64,000 bases of DNA, from the NCBI GenBank assembly GCA_948099385.1, contig CANUEZ040000183.1:2356001-2420000 (forward strand), given 5' to 3'. Made by a program: the position numbers and the translations under genes. How positions within the stretch are numbered: position 1 is the first letter of the stretch; every line of letters starts with the position of its first letter. Of this stretch, positions 25,268 through 39,779 are shown one piece after another. The stretch is from Fasciola hepatica (taxonomy: Eukaryota; Platyhelminthes; Trematoda; Plagiorchiida; Fasciolidae). The notes beneath the pieces are model-generated. The model was given only the letters and a program-made list of their open reading frames with translations. It was not told the origin of the DNA and did not search any database.

Positions 25268-28200
25268 AAACTGCGATGCATTTTCGCGTTCAACGTTAAG
25301 ATGTTTGTTGCGATAGCAAGTGATTCCAGAATTGACTATTGTTTATTTATCCCAGAATCACTGAAGAAAATTATAGCTTCTATTTGCATACAATATCCAT
25401 AATACAGGATCTTAAACAATTACGATTTTCCTTTAATTAATCGTTCAATCATGGTACAAGTTAAAGTCGAGAATAACATGACTTTACAACTTTCCTCTAT
25501 GATGTCACTTCCTATTCTGGTTGGTATTTATTTTAATGTTCTCAAGGTTTATATAAACCATTCACATTGAAAGGCCGATATAATCTTACTGGGATCTTTC
25601 AAGATTGTCATAAGAGAACTGGAAAAGTATGAGAAATCCAAATGAGCATTTTCACGAAATACTCCTCTGCTTTGTCGCACGCAACCAACTATAAGCTCGC
25701 CGCGATACATGCCAGGTAGGCAATCGGATATCAGATCCGCGGTAGGTAGACGCTGGAGCGTAACTGATTCATGCACCTCGCTCATTGTATTAATAATGCT
25801 GCCTAATAGTATGTCACAATGCGGTTGAAGTAAAGTGTAGCTGCTGCAAAAGTACGCCTAAGGCTCGAGCTAAGAAACACATTCTCTACATATAGATCCG
25901 TACCCCTAGTATTCAAATTGACTGAAGGGGTTGTTAGTTGTTCCAAATCGGTGGCCTCGTATATAGGTTCGTAACGTGATTGGAAGGCAGCATTCCACGA
26001 TCCCCTTTTTTCCCAGATATGTATTCTTGTATGCTTTGGTACTGCCCAGAACAATTGGTTTACCAGACATACTATTTCATGCGTATTGTTCGCAACTAAT
26101 GGCACTTACCAAAAACACAAGTATGTGGATGCGCATTTAGGCTCGATCACTTTGGTTCTGATTGAACTGAAATACACTACCCTAAATTGTGCTTTATAAC
26201 TCACACCGCTCATATCAACTGAGTAACATTTTATACGCCAAGGTTTTACCTAGGCTTTATGGTTTTTAGTGGGGCTTTTCATCAGAGGGCAATCTGCTCA
26301 TTTTAATTTACCGCATAATGGGTAGGGTTCGACCCTGTTATCGCGGTATTCACGGCGAGAAAATGAATGGAGCGACAGCATACGCTGTAGTATGTATCAT
26401 ATATAAATGGCATAGCCCTAAATGGTCAGTAAAGGTAACGCTCTCTTCGAATCAAAATATAAGAATCGTTGTCTGATTGGTCTATGGAAAAAGTACGATT
26501 GATGGGAGCCCTTATATACGATCCAGAGGAACTGTAACATCGATTGCACCTGAAGAAACTTGCATTGCATCGCGAATTTATTGGTGAAAATGTCTTCCGA
26601 GTGAAGTGACTGTACCGCAGATTCACTGATGTAGAAACGAAGGAGAGGAACTTCTCGACACACGTTCGGGTCTCCCACCGTCCCTGGATGGATTTCACTG
26701 ATGCCATTAGTTGACCAGAATCGTATAGCTGTATTCTGATATCTAAAAGAAAACTAGAACCACCGTGTAAATCAAGATTACTCACATGAGAGAGTGCGGA
26801 AACAAATGACCGAACGGCGAAATATTTTGCAATGTTCATTTACACAGAGTGCTCATATAACTAATATGCCGACATCTCAGAAAGAATGCAAAATCGCCAT
26901 AGACCAAGTTAGGTGCACGCAAACAGGAGATACTTTTTGAACGAATTATGAAAGCGTTAGTGAACAATGAATTGGTGATAGTATTTCGTAAGCAAAGCCA
27001 TTCTGCTATCCACTTCAATCAAAACTCAATTCCAGCAGCATACTGCCTAGATTTTGTGAAAATATTGTTCGAAACAGCGTGTTAGATTAGGGGACGGGGT
27101 TCAGTGTGCACGGTCGAATAAAAAGCTAAAGCAACACTTTTATCTGGAAGATAATCTCATCGATTTGTGCAATTCAAATATGAAGTGTTATCAGACAAAA
27201 AGGAAATTTACCTCTTACTCTGACTGTAGCAACTTGAAAGCGACCCAGCTATTACGTGTACACTTATCGTTAAATAATTTCCACAACAATATTCGGACCA
27301 GAATCAGCTGAAGGAGATCGCGTGCCACTTGATGTCACATGGTGGTTCTCGTTACCTTATATCTAACACTAATGATGATCGAGGAGTGAGACTGAACCGG
27401 CTTATTTCAGTTTTATTACCGATAGATAATCTCTGATCCACCAATTTCATACACCATTTGTAAGATTTTGTGCTTCACCAGGTCAGCCTTAATCTAATCA
27501 CCGTTGGAGAACTTTGGGCTCAAAGAGAAAAGGTGGTTAGGAAAGCAACCTCATTTGAGTAACATATATCACAAACTGTGGTTTACATTTCGGTGACCTT
27601 TCCGCTTGCGTCTCGTTAGTAATTAAGTCCGTGAATATAACATTGTACACAAAAAATCAAACTTAAATTAGATCAGGTTGAGTGAATGAGATGAAATCTT
27701 CCTCTTTCGATGATATTAAGATTTGTCCCCTATGTCCTATCTGGTGATAGCTCTACCCTGAACGAATCAATGACCTCCAAGAAAGATGGTACTTATGCGT
27801 GAAACACCTAAGTGGAATTCCAGATTCACGAACAGTTGAATGTCACGCTGCTCCGGGAAAAATTTTCTGTTAAACTTACGATAACATCTAGAGATTCATT
27901 GGGAATAAAACGATGTTCAGACAGTGAATACACCAAGTTCTAATCATGTGTGAATAATGTACCAAATCACCATTGCTGATAGGTGCATGTTGGCCTTAAA
28001 CAAAAATAAATTTTTGTACTTCAAGGTTGGATGAATCTTACACCCATACGAATTCACTGGTGATGACAAGCATCGTCAGACATCACACCAGATGGAATCA
28101 CCTGATGTGAAATGAACTGAATTCCACATTGAAATATAAATGTTTGCTCACATCAGGGTACAATGTGTAGTTTTCACTCACAAACAATCACAGAAACTCT

Positions 28201-30380
28201 TAGAAACGTCGAACAAATGTTTATCCTGCCCCTGTTTTTAGAATCGTCTTCATTAGTTCATCAAGCCCACAATCGGGGAATCAAATTTCGGGTCAACTAT
28301 TTGGAATGGTGATCATTGACACGAAAATCTCCAAGCGCGCTTTCACCTAATGATGTTACACCTCACAGGCACGCGCTTGTCCCTGAAATGACTCTTGGTT
28401 GTCAAATAAAAAGATTATACATCAAAACCGAGGAAATACAACTAGCATTCTGATCAGGATCTGACGTGAGTTGTCCATGTGATGAAACAAGAGAACATTT
28501 CCTAGAGGTTCCATTTGAGTTTTAAGATATAATAATACTTTTGCATTAGCAAAAACAGTTTGCTCACTCTGGCAAAAATGCAGCGGCGATATTACAGGTT
28601 ATTTTGGTCTTAAAAAGTCACACTCGTCTGTCAAAGAAAGCTACGTTTTAAACCCATCTGCATTGCAGGGTTTCGGTGTTTCGTCTCACCAGCCCTTTAT
28701 CGGTTGCAAAATAGTGATACGGTCGGTTTTGAAATGGACACTTGTGGTAAATAATCCTAACCTGCTTCGCCGTTTGACTATTTGATTGCAAAATGTGGAC
28801 AGTCTCGAAAGACTTGCGACTAGTACGGTTTGCTCTCAGATTTTAATAGAAATTGTTTTTATTGTGTTGGATATAGTGACAAAATTGTCCAAAATAAAAT
28901 AAGAGGTCCCCCGAACTAGCACCGGAATGATTTCCTCCGTTAGCATAAGCAAGTGATCATTTTTATTCCCGTGAAATATGCAAAGGAAGACGGATGAACA
29001 AAGTCATTGATCCGCGAGTATTAGAATCGGTAGACACTAATGTGTCGAATGTTATCACGCTTTACAGAGGCAGATCATGCAATTGAAACATGTGCATTGC
29101 CATAGTAAATGTCCAAGGCTATGCTAAGAAGATTCACACAACAAAAATGCTGTGCAAATTCATGGATGATGACCCGAGTGAATACAAAGCTAACGAACAC
29201 ATTTTGGACCAAATGGGATCTTTGTGGTTCTATGGCAGTAGTGCACAAAATCATCGTATCGGATTTTCCATTATTTTGATGCAATGCTTGCACCGCAGAA
29301 TTCCCGTTGATAAATGGCGGACAAGTGATTGTTCTATCCATAAAATGATGACGGACGGTTCCATTTTTTGCCTAAGTTAGGCGCTATCTGAATCAAACAC
29401 TTCGGTGTCAACAATTTCAAGGTTTCAAATCATTCACAAAAGGTTCAACACGAAAACACACATTTCCGAAACATCCTTGGGTTGCGAATTTTGTCATCAG
29501 TCCGTTTTTGATTGAAAAAGATTTTGATATGCATACACAGTGTGTTTCATTTCATCTAAATACTTTTTGCACTCAATCTCTGAATACGTAAGGCTAACCT
29601 GTGAGACCCTTTCAGTCCACTAAATTAAATGATTTGTGCTTCTCAATGGAGATTGATAAATGGCTTATCCTAGCTCTCGAAAAAGCACGTACAATGATTT
29701 CCATTCCTAATCCAAGGGACCCGGTTAGTCTAGGCAGCTGACACCAAGACCAGATCTTGCCCGATTCTCACAAAATGACGCAGTGAACAAATAAAGAGAC
29801 CTCATTACACGACTCAGATATGAGAAAACACTGTTTGGACCTGCGGGAGTGGGTGCAATGTTTGGTCAGCCTCATACCTGAGATGATCAGTGACACAACC
29901 TCCATGGCAAGTGGCATCCATTTCAATGTTTGTAATTCGTTTTCACTTAAATCACTTGCCAGGCCCTCTTGGGTCGTTTTTGTAGTTGGATATATGTTGT
30001 TCGCGGATCTAACAAGAAGCGTCAAATGCACAACATAATTTGAACCTAAGCATAAGAGTGTTCACACCAGTATGTTTTATGGTCCTCAGTTTGGCCATTG
30101 TGGCTTCAGATTCGTTGAGTATTGTCCACAAGCTGCATGCAATTCCGAGGTAAATTTCAGCCTTCGTATATGTGCTCACCTTTTCGTGAGAGTCCGTTAG
30201 GGCGGCTTCACTAGGCTGCCTCCTCCAAAGGCATCCAATACAAATGCTCCAGTTTAAAACGTCAGCTCTTTAAGTTGAGTTCGGTTCTCTACACTTTCCG
30301 ACACGTGGTTAAGGAACAGTGTTGACAAAATGGACAAGGATACCATCATAACTTGTTTGTGCAGACCTCGACTGCCTAAC
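25268..30380. other. Unique sequence, no gene seen
   Basis: The longest frame is 137 codons on the minus strand (26426-26839). It overlaps another open minus frame (26418-26678), and neither carries a recognisable domain. Opposed frames at 29075-29380 and 29768-30038 mirror each other, as expected of noise. A GGGTTCGACCC string at 26328-26338 looks like a B-box but cannot form a tRNA T-arm. Confidence 0.45.
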
Positions 30381-33300
30381 TCATTGGGAACTTTTATTTG
30401 ACGTCAAACTTATCACTTTCCGAGTTGTACGCATACCGTGCTCTGTTGTCCACCTCAGTAATTTACAAACAAGTGAATCCCTTTGCAAACTTGTCGGCCA
30501 CTTCAAAGCACGTGACATTTCTTTCCTCCTCGCGCTTGATTCGGTAAACTTGGTGCGTTCCCCCACGAGGTGTAACGCAGAGATGGACTTAGTTTTGATA
30601 AATATAAGCCAAATGTTTCGCATTCCAAAACTTGCACTCCTGAGCTGCCTTGAAAAGTGTATCGTGAAAGCTTGTTTGTCAGTGAATACCAAGAATCACC
30701 GGTAAACTGCGTTAAGAAGATCATTGAGGGCAAAAAGTCAAGAGAAGGTGTTTATACGACAGCCTGATCAATTTAGAGCCGCTGGTTACCTCAAGTGATT
30801 TCTCCGAGTTCCAAAGCTTTCAATATTCAGTCTTTCACGAGTCACAGATAACATGTGGTATATTCTGAGTTGCTTTTTAGAGACCGTCGAGTCCAAACCG
30901 ATCAATATATTCCATCGGCACTTAAACAGATGTGAGGAAAGAACATGCTCGCTAACTTTGATAGGAAATGCACGTCAAAGAACTCACTACACCCATCACA
31001 TTTGGAGGTGAAGGTCTGAATTAGTTGCAGACAGAAGACATCTTAAGATAGGAAAACCATAAAACACCCATGTGGCTGTAGCTGAATAATCAAAACGGAA
31101 AACGTCAGAGTCAAAACTCACTTCTAATTTCAGATCCATATAGTAGTCTACTTCCATGATAGTCTCCAACAAGTCATCCCAGCCGTTTTCGAACAAACCC
31201 GCTATGGTCTTTTGATAACTATGCACACTGAAGATAAATCTCTCGATCCATGTGAGCATGTGCAAATGTTCACAAGTGTTTTCTTGTGGCCACTATCATC
31301 AGCAACTGCATAATAAGCCGGAAGATCCCTGACATTTGGGGATTGGTCAAGATAATGCTTGTTCTCGAGAGAGGACCTGTAGGAAAACTGCCCAAAGGCA
31401 AGCTTTTCTGAAATGCCCATCTTGTGTACGAGGTTATTGTTTTTGTGGTAAAATGAAAGGTCTGCTGAAAAAGACACACGAAAGTTAGCTCGTTGGTCTT
31501 CGAGATCCGTACTTTATGCCGCAGCCTATTTGGTTCACTCAATAGCTCCGGATATAAATAAAGGACGTAAAACTGTCAGAAAGATGGTTTTAGACTAGAA
31601 AAACACATGTTTGCTTTGACCGATCCATATCGTCCAGTATTCTCTGCACAATCAGTGTTGACGCCAATTTCCACAGGCGGATTCCAGAAGACTTTGCTGA
31701 TCAAAGACATTTCACTTGTTTCCAGGGTTTAAAGCCCTCTTTTCTTCCAGTTGATCATGGTAACTTACATAGTGCAATATCACCCTTCTCGGTTTTTCGT
31801 ACGTTGGACAGCACTCAATCCCGTCAAAACCCGTTGAACTAGTACTCCGACGATGTACTTTCAAAGTGTGAATCACCAACGTTGGAGAGGACTTCAGAAA
31901 TTAATAAAAACATAAACGAAGTTGTGAACACGTCCCCATCCAGCCACCTTCCACTGAATACTAGTAAATGACAACGTATTGTATTTCTTTCCCATTCTGA
32001 CAGACAACGTGACGCTCTCACTAAAAAGTTTTTTCTCCTATGCGCAAATAACGAACTTATGCCAATATTCCCAAAGGTTAGATATCATAGTGCTACAGCA
32101 CCCGGTACACTTTCATAGTCTTTTTAGGTTCAATATATAATTTGTTCGGTCAGAAAATTAGCTATCTTTCCCCATCTACCTTTGCTTTCGGTCCCGCATC
32201 AGTCAGTTTTCCAATTTGTCATGACTCACTTTGTATCAAGACCTTTCTTGTGAACAAGAATGATCGTGGCGACCTCAGTATGGCCTAGCTCCTTTATATG
32301 GCCTAGCAGCAATTTTGGTAATCATGTGAGGGACTTAACGAACCTTCAAATCAGTTCGGTTTCCAGATTCAGCTGGGCCATTCGTCAGTTTGCACATGAA
32401 CACGTAACCAGAACTGAACAGTGGGTTTCACTCCGGAGTCAGTGTCTGTGTGACAAGCAAGATAAGCCAGCGTCTCAGCTGCTTCATGTTGATGTCAAGA
32501 TATGAAAGATTTTCGTTTTCCACCCATCACTGACCGTTCCTTTCGAGATGGTGCACCCTTCATATTCAGAACAATCGCCACATCAATCTGGTTTGCTATT
32601 GAGACTAAGTACTTGATATTCCATTGGAATATTTTAGTGCTTGGGGTGATTTCCATTTTTATCAGCTATGTACCAGAGGATTATTCTGATCAGAACTGAA
32701 TGCCGGTCGTTTGGAAACGCCCTGTTTGTCACACACTTGGAAAAATATTGTTTTATGATCTCAGTTGTGATGCCGGCCAAACTGGATACAAAAGAATCCT
32801 CTATATAGAATTATTATGCTATATGTGCTGTTTTGCTCTTTATCAGCTCAGTCCCGTTCGTTCCTGTTTGAAAAACGAATATGTTTCTGTGACGGAAGTT
32901 TAGCGTTGAAGAACTCAAAAGAAAAGCGTTTTGCATTGGCGTCAAATTTGCGAAATTGATATAGTTTCTTTTTGTAAGATCTACCCTTCAAATTAAATCA
33001 GCTTGCGTAAAGCTTCCTGAACAGTCATCTACAGATATTACGTGAGCAATAGAAGCGAGTGAGTAATCACGATTTGAAAAGGTTATAAACAGCTTCCAGT
33101 TGTAATGGTATGCTACAAGCCACCTTAGGAGCTTTGTGACTCGATTCTTTTCAGTTGCGAGTCATTTTCAAATTCTGGCTAATAATGGTTCCTAATGCCG
33201 TATCAGTATGCTGCTTACAACCTAATACTCACGTTTATCCTAAACTTGCATCCGGGAGGATGACGATCATGGCTGTCGATCACTGTGCGGGCGACTGTTT

Positions 33301-36300
33301 CTGACTGTTCCAATTCACTTTCAGATGAGCTATTTATCATGTGACGTTGACGATGAATAAGGGATAGTCGAGATTCGTCCCAGTTAATCTCGAATTTCAG
33401 GAGTATGACTTGCCTTCCCCCCCCCTTGATTCGTATTCTAGTTTGGGTACGGTGGATACTGCTTTGTGCCCTCCCACCAGTTCTGTGATCAAGAATTCTC
33501 TACTTCCGAACCACATCAGTACTCCACAAAAAAGGACTATTTTATAGGAAGTCCGGTATCCTGATCTAAGTCAATTTACGGAACCGATTGGTTTAGGACC
33601 TTTCCCCATATCCGGGCCTTCTCGACGACATTTTTGATGCGAATCTGATGGGACAAATCGGTCCCGTTCTTCAAAAAACTTTTGGCAGATGGTTAGTTGA
33701 TTTAGTTTTTTTTATCACGAACCAATTGGTCATCGACGCAATTCTCTGGCTTCAGCTTTGTAGTTTTTCCTTGACGGCAGATGAGGCATTGCCTGGCCAC
33801 GGAAAAAGGCCGCCTTCAGACAATGAGCCGGTCCACACCCTCACAGATATCCACCGTTGATTATTTCTGACACTTTTTGCACGGTTCTTCATTGTTTTCG
33901 TGCATTTGAGTACTGCATAAACAATAGCGTGATGAAAATATATGACGAATCTGACACACTGCACTAGTTTTAGAACAACTGTGCTTGCATGTGCCAAGGT
34001 AATGGTCGATATCATAAATTGCATTATCAATCATACCCACTCATGCTACGGAAATTTCAGTGGAACATTATCATTGTCGAAAGTGATTGTTCCATGCGCA
34101 CAAGTTGAACATAAAGGTTATGCAAAGTAGTTGTTTTTTTAACTTATTTGAGGATTCACATGTCGGCATTTGATATGGAGTGACCAATATTCCCGTGAAG
34201 CATCATAGGAATCAAAATATAATTATGTCAGCAAATCGAAAACCAGCAAAATGCGTTCATCAAAGGAGGTTATGTACTCCAATCATCAATCGGTCGTAGA
34301 CAGAGAGCTAATTAGAACACGAACACTCTCTCAAAATCCTTCAGGAATCTTTCTGCGCTGCCGTTTTTAAACAGCTCCGGCCACGTGAAATTCATTCTGG
34401 CCAAGGCACTAATGATGATGGTTGTAAATACAAAATCAAACATCAGAACAACAGTAGTACCAGCCAGGTATAACTGGAAACCATGTTTGCATCGAATCAA
34501 CAAAACGATCATCGTGTAGTATTTCTCCAAATTGTGCATGCCTATCTTTGCTATTTAGTGTGTTCAACGAATTCTCAAACTTCTTAATACGTCTGATTTC
34601 GAAGCTGATAGTCATATCTGAGTAAAGGAAATACCGAAGGTTTTCATTTGAAGTACCAACAGTTAAAATATATGGAGATGGGAATTTTGAGCTGCATTTT
34701 GTGATTTACTCTCATTCTTCAATGCAGTCACTCTGGAAGCTAAAAGATCACCAACGCAGCTGTACAAAAAGCTTACAGATTAGGGTTCCGATTTCGTGCA
34801 GTATCTTGTTGCATTCGACTCAGATTATTCAGATGACAGAAGATCACCAGGGGTCTTGCAGTTGTCAAACCCAGGTCTGGCGCGTCGTTTTGCTATCTGG
34901 GCTGCAGGAGAAATTATATAATGGGAAATTCGCTGAACGAAGCCCTGCCAGTTCGGACTGTGTAATTGTCCCGCAAATGTAGGTGGACAAGTGAATGAAG
35001 TGTAGCGTATTTGGTTGCCGGGAACTCACCTAATGGAACTGGAGATTGAGTCATTCGGTATTGACCAAGTCTATACTTTAGCAGCATATTAGGTGGTGCT
35101 CAAAGAACACTTGAGAATTCAGCTAGTTTGTTTCGATAGAGTACTATCTTCACACAGAAGCGTTACCATGAATTGGTTTTTTCTCCCTAATGTCAACTTA
35201 ACCGGTGACAGGACTTTTCTCGTTTATCAGTATGAAATAACCAATCCGGGAGATAAACATTCCCACTGAGTTTTTGGTTTTTGAATTATTCTTATGCTGC
35301 AACTGAACTGTACTGCAATTATACGGGCTTTGTGGAAAAGCATTCGATTGAATGTCGTTTTTAGGCACTCAACCTCAAACTAGTGAACTGACTGCATTGT
35401 GCGTTCCATGTTGCCCTACGATCGATGGCCTTTTATGTTATTCTGCTCGTATTTTCTGTGGGATATACCTGAAGGCTATAAAGTAGAGACTGCCTCCTGT
35501 ACAAGCAGTTAGTTTTGGTAGAGTTTTTTATTGAGTTGAAGAAAATGGCAAAGTGTACTCCTCTGAAAAAACAAAGCAAAACCCAAGTATGATAAATTTC
35601 GAAAAAGGAAAATTCAGTGATGATTCACTTGCTTTTTGGGCATTAGTAAACAAATGAATTGTAATCTTTTCTGAGGGGATTGTTAAAAGAATTGGGGATT
35701 TTCCCTATTGCCTGGAATGAGTTTCCACGCCGTGAAATGACTCCGACGAAACAGCTATTTATATCAGTTTGAATAATTATGATACAAAAGCTGTTGGGCC
35801 AAATGTTTTGTGCCAGGTCTACCATTCTGACTGCTGAAGCAACTTTGATTTTGGCTGATTTTGTGATGCCATTATCTGGTTCAAGGACATCAATGACAGT
35901 CTATACCAGTTAAAAGTTGGAATGAATAAGTATGAACATAAGCTTGTTTGACTGTCTTCCAACTTGCAATCAGTGATCTTTTGGAAATGATACTTGAAAT
36001 TAATTCTAAAAATGATCTCTATCACGAATACCGATGTTCTGTTTAATGATAAATCACGACAAACATTCAGCATTTAATAATCCTTTGAAAAAGTGTTACG
36101 TTTATCAATTCGAATGAAGAAATGAAGACTTTGTAACGATTTATTGAATTCGAACAAAGACTTTCAGCTCACTTTATCGAGGAACTTCAGTAAACTGATT
36201 TAGTCACGGTCCCATGCTCACTTTCCTAATTTTATCTTGTGTTGACAAAACCAATTGCTGCCTTTCTTGCGTTGTCACCTTTGAATTCCTTGCAGACAAT

Positions 36301-36904
36301 ACCTTTGGCTCCCTCAGCGGCGTAACATTTATTGTTCAGCCATATGGCTTCACACAGTTCGTTTCAGTCTTGTCTTCATCACAAGTGTCGATGTACCTCA
36401 ATTATCATGTTTATAACTGTTGTTCTTATCTGTTCGAGTGTATCGGTTAGGGAACATTTTTCCTCGGATTTGGAATGATCCATGTCATAATTGTCTGGAC
36501 ACCTGGTTAGTTATCCGTAAGTTCTCACTTCAGTGTGTTCTTTATGACCGGCAAATTCTCCCGGCCTCCAGAAACAGTAATGTCAAGCTGTGCACCGTAG
36601 CTCGGTAGTTTAGGCTGCATTTCTTTCATCCCCGTATCAACATATTCAAATGAAGTTGTTGTATACTACGTTAAGTCCTGTGTAACCTTTTACCACAAGG
36701 TACTCCAGGATTCTATTCATCAGCTACATAAAGACTTATCTTTCGGTTGCTCCCGTCAATTCACCTGTTTTGCATTCGTAACATAACCCCTGGAGAAAAT
36801 GTGCACAGACACTTCCCGTTTTTTATCTGACTGTATCCCGGACCTTTGTGAAGGTGATAACTGCTCAATTACTGATAAAACTCTGGAGTTAGTTCGATTT
36901 TGTT
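30381..36904. other. Unique sequence, no gene seen
   Basis: Frames of 60-103 codons occur in competing registers (30381-30733, 31202-31542, 33648-34030). I see no domain, no matching pair of splice sites and no dispersed-repeat copy. A nine-base C run lies at 33417-33425. Confidence 0.45.
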
Positions 36905-36945
36905 TCACTCTCTCTCATCCTTCCCCTCTCCCTCTCTCTTACTCA
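36905..36945. repeat. CT-rich low-complexity tract
   Basis: About 40 bases of almost pure pyrimidine (TCTCTCTC, CCTTCCCC and CCTCTCCC blocks). It could act as a splice polypyrimidine tract, but no open exon follows it. Confidence 0.7.
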
Positions 36946-39681
36946 AGTTGATCATAATTCTTTTTAGTCCTGTGATACGAAGTCAGATCGAAAATATCAA
37001 CTTGCCTCGCGTACTTTTATGTGGTTTGAGTTGATACCTAGTCTAAATGTTTGGTGGGACCATTTTGATTGGAGACTTCCTTGATCTAGTTAAATATCAA
37101 AGGGAGAATGTGAACGATTAGGCCTTGAGTGCAAATAATCAATCAATCAGTGATCCCAGTCACTCTGTATATTCCAGCTCAAAGAACCATTGGGGATATC
37201 ACTGATCCCTGTTTGATGCCTTCATAAAGATATGAATGCACGAAAGCTGACAAAATCCATGCACATGTGCAAATATTCGTTCGGACAACCAGGAATCTAT
37301 AGAAGAAAATACAACGGCAAACCATCAGCAGATTAGATACATCAGGTTTTCTGACTGGTGTCACAGCTACTGGATAATATACCCGGATTATTCAAGTGCT
37401 AAACTCCCCGCCACGAACCGCAATAAAAACGGCAACTTTTTGCTCACGAGTCAGTTTCTCTGCCAGCCGATGTACCGCGGCATGACCAATGGAAAAAGTT
37501 TCCATCATCTCTCACAGTCGGGATACATACAAATGAACCACTTATCAACTGGTGCATCCGTGCCTCGTGAGTAATCACGTTGAGACAACGAAACACGACT
37601 TCAGAGGCAAACAGTTTTTTTCTGTGAATGATCTACTAGCATGCATGAGCCATACTGGAAACTGGATGGGGGGGGGCTTCAGAGGGTCAAGGGTCATTCG
37701 GATAAGAGAATAGGGTCATGTAGGAGCTATTGGAATTAGACTGATGCATCGGTCACATAAGGACAGCAATTCATTTCGCAACCGTTCTATTTCAATTACA
37801 CAATACAGTACGAATTATATCCACCCTGGGGGACTGTAGCAACCAATACCGCAGAAACACGGATGAAACTACTCACCAGCAACGCAAAGGTAACTAAAAT
37901 ATATTTGGAAGAAGTAGACCGACTCAGGGGCATCCTCCTGAGCAGACATGAAAAGCGTGTTCACGAATCAAACTGACTATATCATATACATTTCCGATCT
38001 ACTCGCAGAACGAAATTAAGTTCATAAATAATCCAGGAAAACGAAAAAGTACGCAAATGTTGTCAAACAATCATGGAAATACCGAGAACAGTGAGAGGTC
38101 CAAAATATTTATATCCACTCGCATTTTGGATAATCGAACCCCGTCACGGCTATGTGGATAACCAGTGGTTCATAAAGCGGGCCAACACTTTGGATCAACT
38201 CATTCAATGAGACACTCAAATTAACCAACAACATCCGAGTGACTCGTAGCCGAATTGGAACCCCTTTTACGGAAATGTCGATGGATATCACTCTGAGATG
38301 TTCCTACGGATTCTTCGAGACCATCCAAAACCAACATATTACAAATGATCAGCTGTTTTCTCTGGGAGCGACAACGTTTTTCAACGATGTACATATTTCA
38401 CAGATCATTGATTTCATTTATAACTACACAACAACTGATTACCTACCGACTGTAGTACAACAGCAGGATTTGAAATAACCGTCTCCGATATACAATGGAC
38501 GTCTGATTTTTACTTAACGCAAGCTATACTGTCAACGTAATGGGTTGGTCGTATGATCACTACTGGGTGAACCTTAAGTAAACAGATCCATTGTGGAAAC
38601 ACAGAATGCAAAATCTCAACAGGGGACGTAAGAAATGAGCCTTTATTACCGATGCTTTGAGGGTAGTAAAGATATGCTCAAAAGAACCGCACAAGAACTT
38701 TACTCAGTGAAAGCACTCCAAGATGTAACGAATACAGCAGTGTGATCCGAGTTACGACGTTTCTGAGAAGAAACTGCTCATCCGTGTACCACTGTAGTGA
38801 GAAGCAATATCGAACTTTATCTACAGTCATTTATGAAGTGTAATGCGTGGGATATTAAGCTCAGATCGTGTGTTCTGTTAAATAAATTGCTCTCCAATTA
38901 TCTAGAATTCTAATGCGGAAGTTTTGCGGAAGCTGGGTAGCACAGTGATAACCTACTCGTTCATATGCTAATAAGCCGCAGCTCACATCTGTCAAGGCAG
39001 CCGTCCCAAGAGACTCGTCTGTGTTGTACACATAGGAAAAAGAACCATAGGGAAAGCGATTCTCAAGCACTTGGTGGACTGAGGTTACAAAGTAAACGTA
39101 GATTCAGCATTTCAAATCGCATATCAAGTGCTTCTAGCCATCACAAATGCATATACTTACGTACACTGGCCACCTTCTCGTATCCGTTCACGCAGAAGCT
39201 TGTCTGAACCCTCCATTGGAAGGTTGCAGCCTGAGAGCTTCTATCCCAGTGACTCAAATCCGGACCACGTGACTGTTACGCATTATATATAAGGGCCCGC
39301 CCATTGACCTAAATCCATTCTCACCATAATCCTTTGTTCAATCCGTGTGACCATTGACCATATGAACGCACCTTTCTCTAGTACAATTTGTACAACCTGG
39401 ACAATGCATCATTGCACTGCAATAGGGACTTCTCTTTGGTGACAAATCACATTCCAGCCTTATTCCGGAGTTGAAACACATTAAAAGTAGGTAGCATTGT
39501 ATTATATCTGGATGACAAAACAAAATTGTCCAGGAAGTACACGACGGGTTTTTTAGTTTTACCACTCATCTGCTATGCGTATGACTTGTATGACCAATCA
39601 TCTCTATACCAAAACACTTCATAACTGAATAACAACTGTTTTCTTTTTGAATTGTATAGAACGTTGTGCATGGATGCAGAG
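36946..39681. other. Unique sequence, no gene seen
   Basis: A minus-strand frame at 37179-37364 contains GIKQGSVISP, faintly reminiscent of a reverse-transcriptase motif, but lacks support around it. The 79-codon plus frame at 38239-38478 has no domain. A nine-base G run lies at 37668-37676. Confidence 0.4.
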
Positions 39682-39779
39682 TCCATCTTTTAGAATCACA
39701 AGAGGACTCTTCGAAAGTTTTCCTTGACCAACCGACGAAGTGGCTTTCGAAGAATCTCCTTGTAAATCTGAAAGATGGA
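39682..39779 (+). ncRNA. Long hairpin, candidate small-RNA precursor
   Basis: Two 36-base arms (39682-39717 and 39744-39779) are inverted repeats of each other around a 26-base loop. As plus-strand RNA they form 30 Watson-Crick and 2 G-U pairs. Only four single mismatches remain (A-A, C-A, A-C, C-A), with no bulges. The two G-U pairs become A-C mismatches on the other strand, so the plus transcript folds better. Size, spaced mismatches and loop length fit an animal microRNA precursor. Alternatives are a tiny inverted-repeat element or an inverted duplication. I do not recognise either arm as a known microRNA, and the overlapping 125-codon frame (39666-40043) has no domain. Confidence 0.35.

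Noticed and set aside
24841..25293. 150-codon minus-strand open frame
   Set aside because: Low-complexity frame through degenerate GATA and (TA)n sequence.
26328..26338. GGGTTCGACCC, a B-box look-alike
   Set aside because: The palindromic flanks make a 5-base loop, not a 7-base T-loop, and there is no A-box upstream.
37179..37250. GIKQGSVISP on the minus strand, like the reverse-transcriptase G-x-x-Q-G-x-x-x-S-P motif
   Set aside because: Stops follow at once and no neighbouring reverse-transcriptase motif, such as a YADD box, lies at the right distance.
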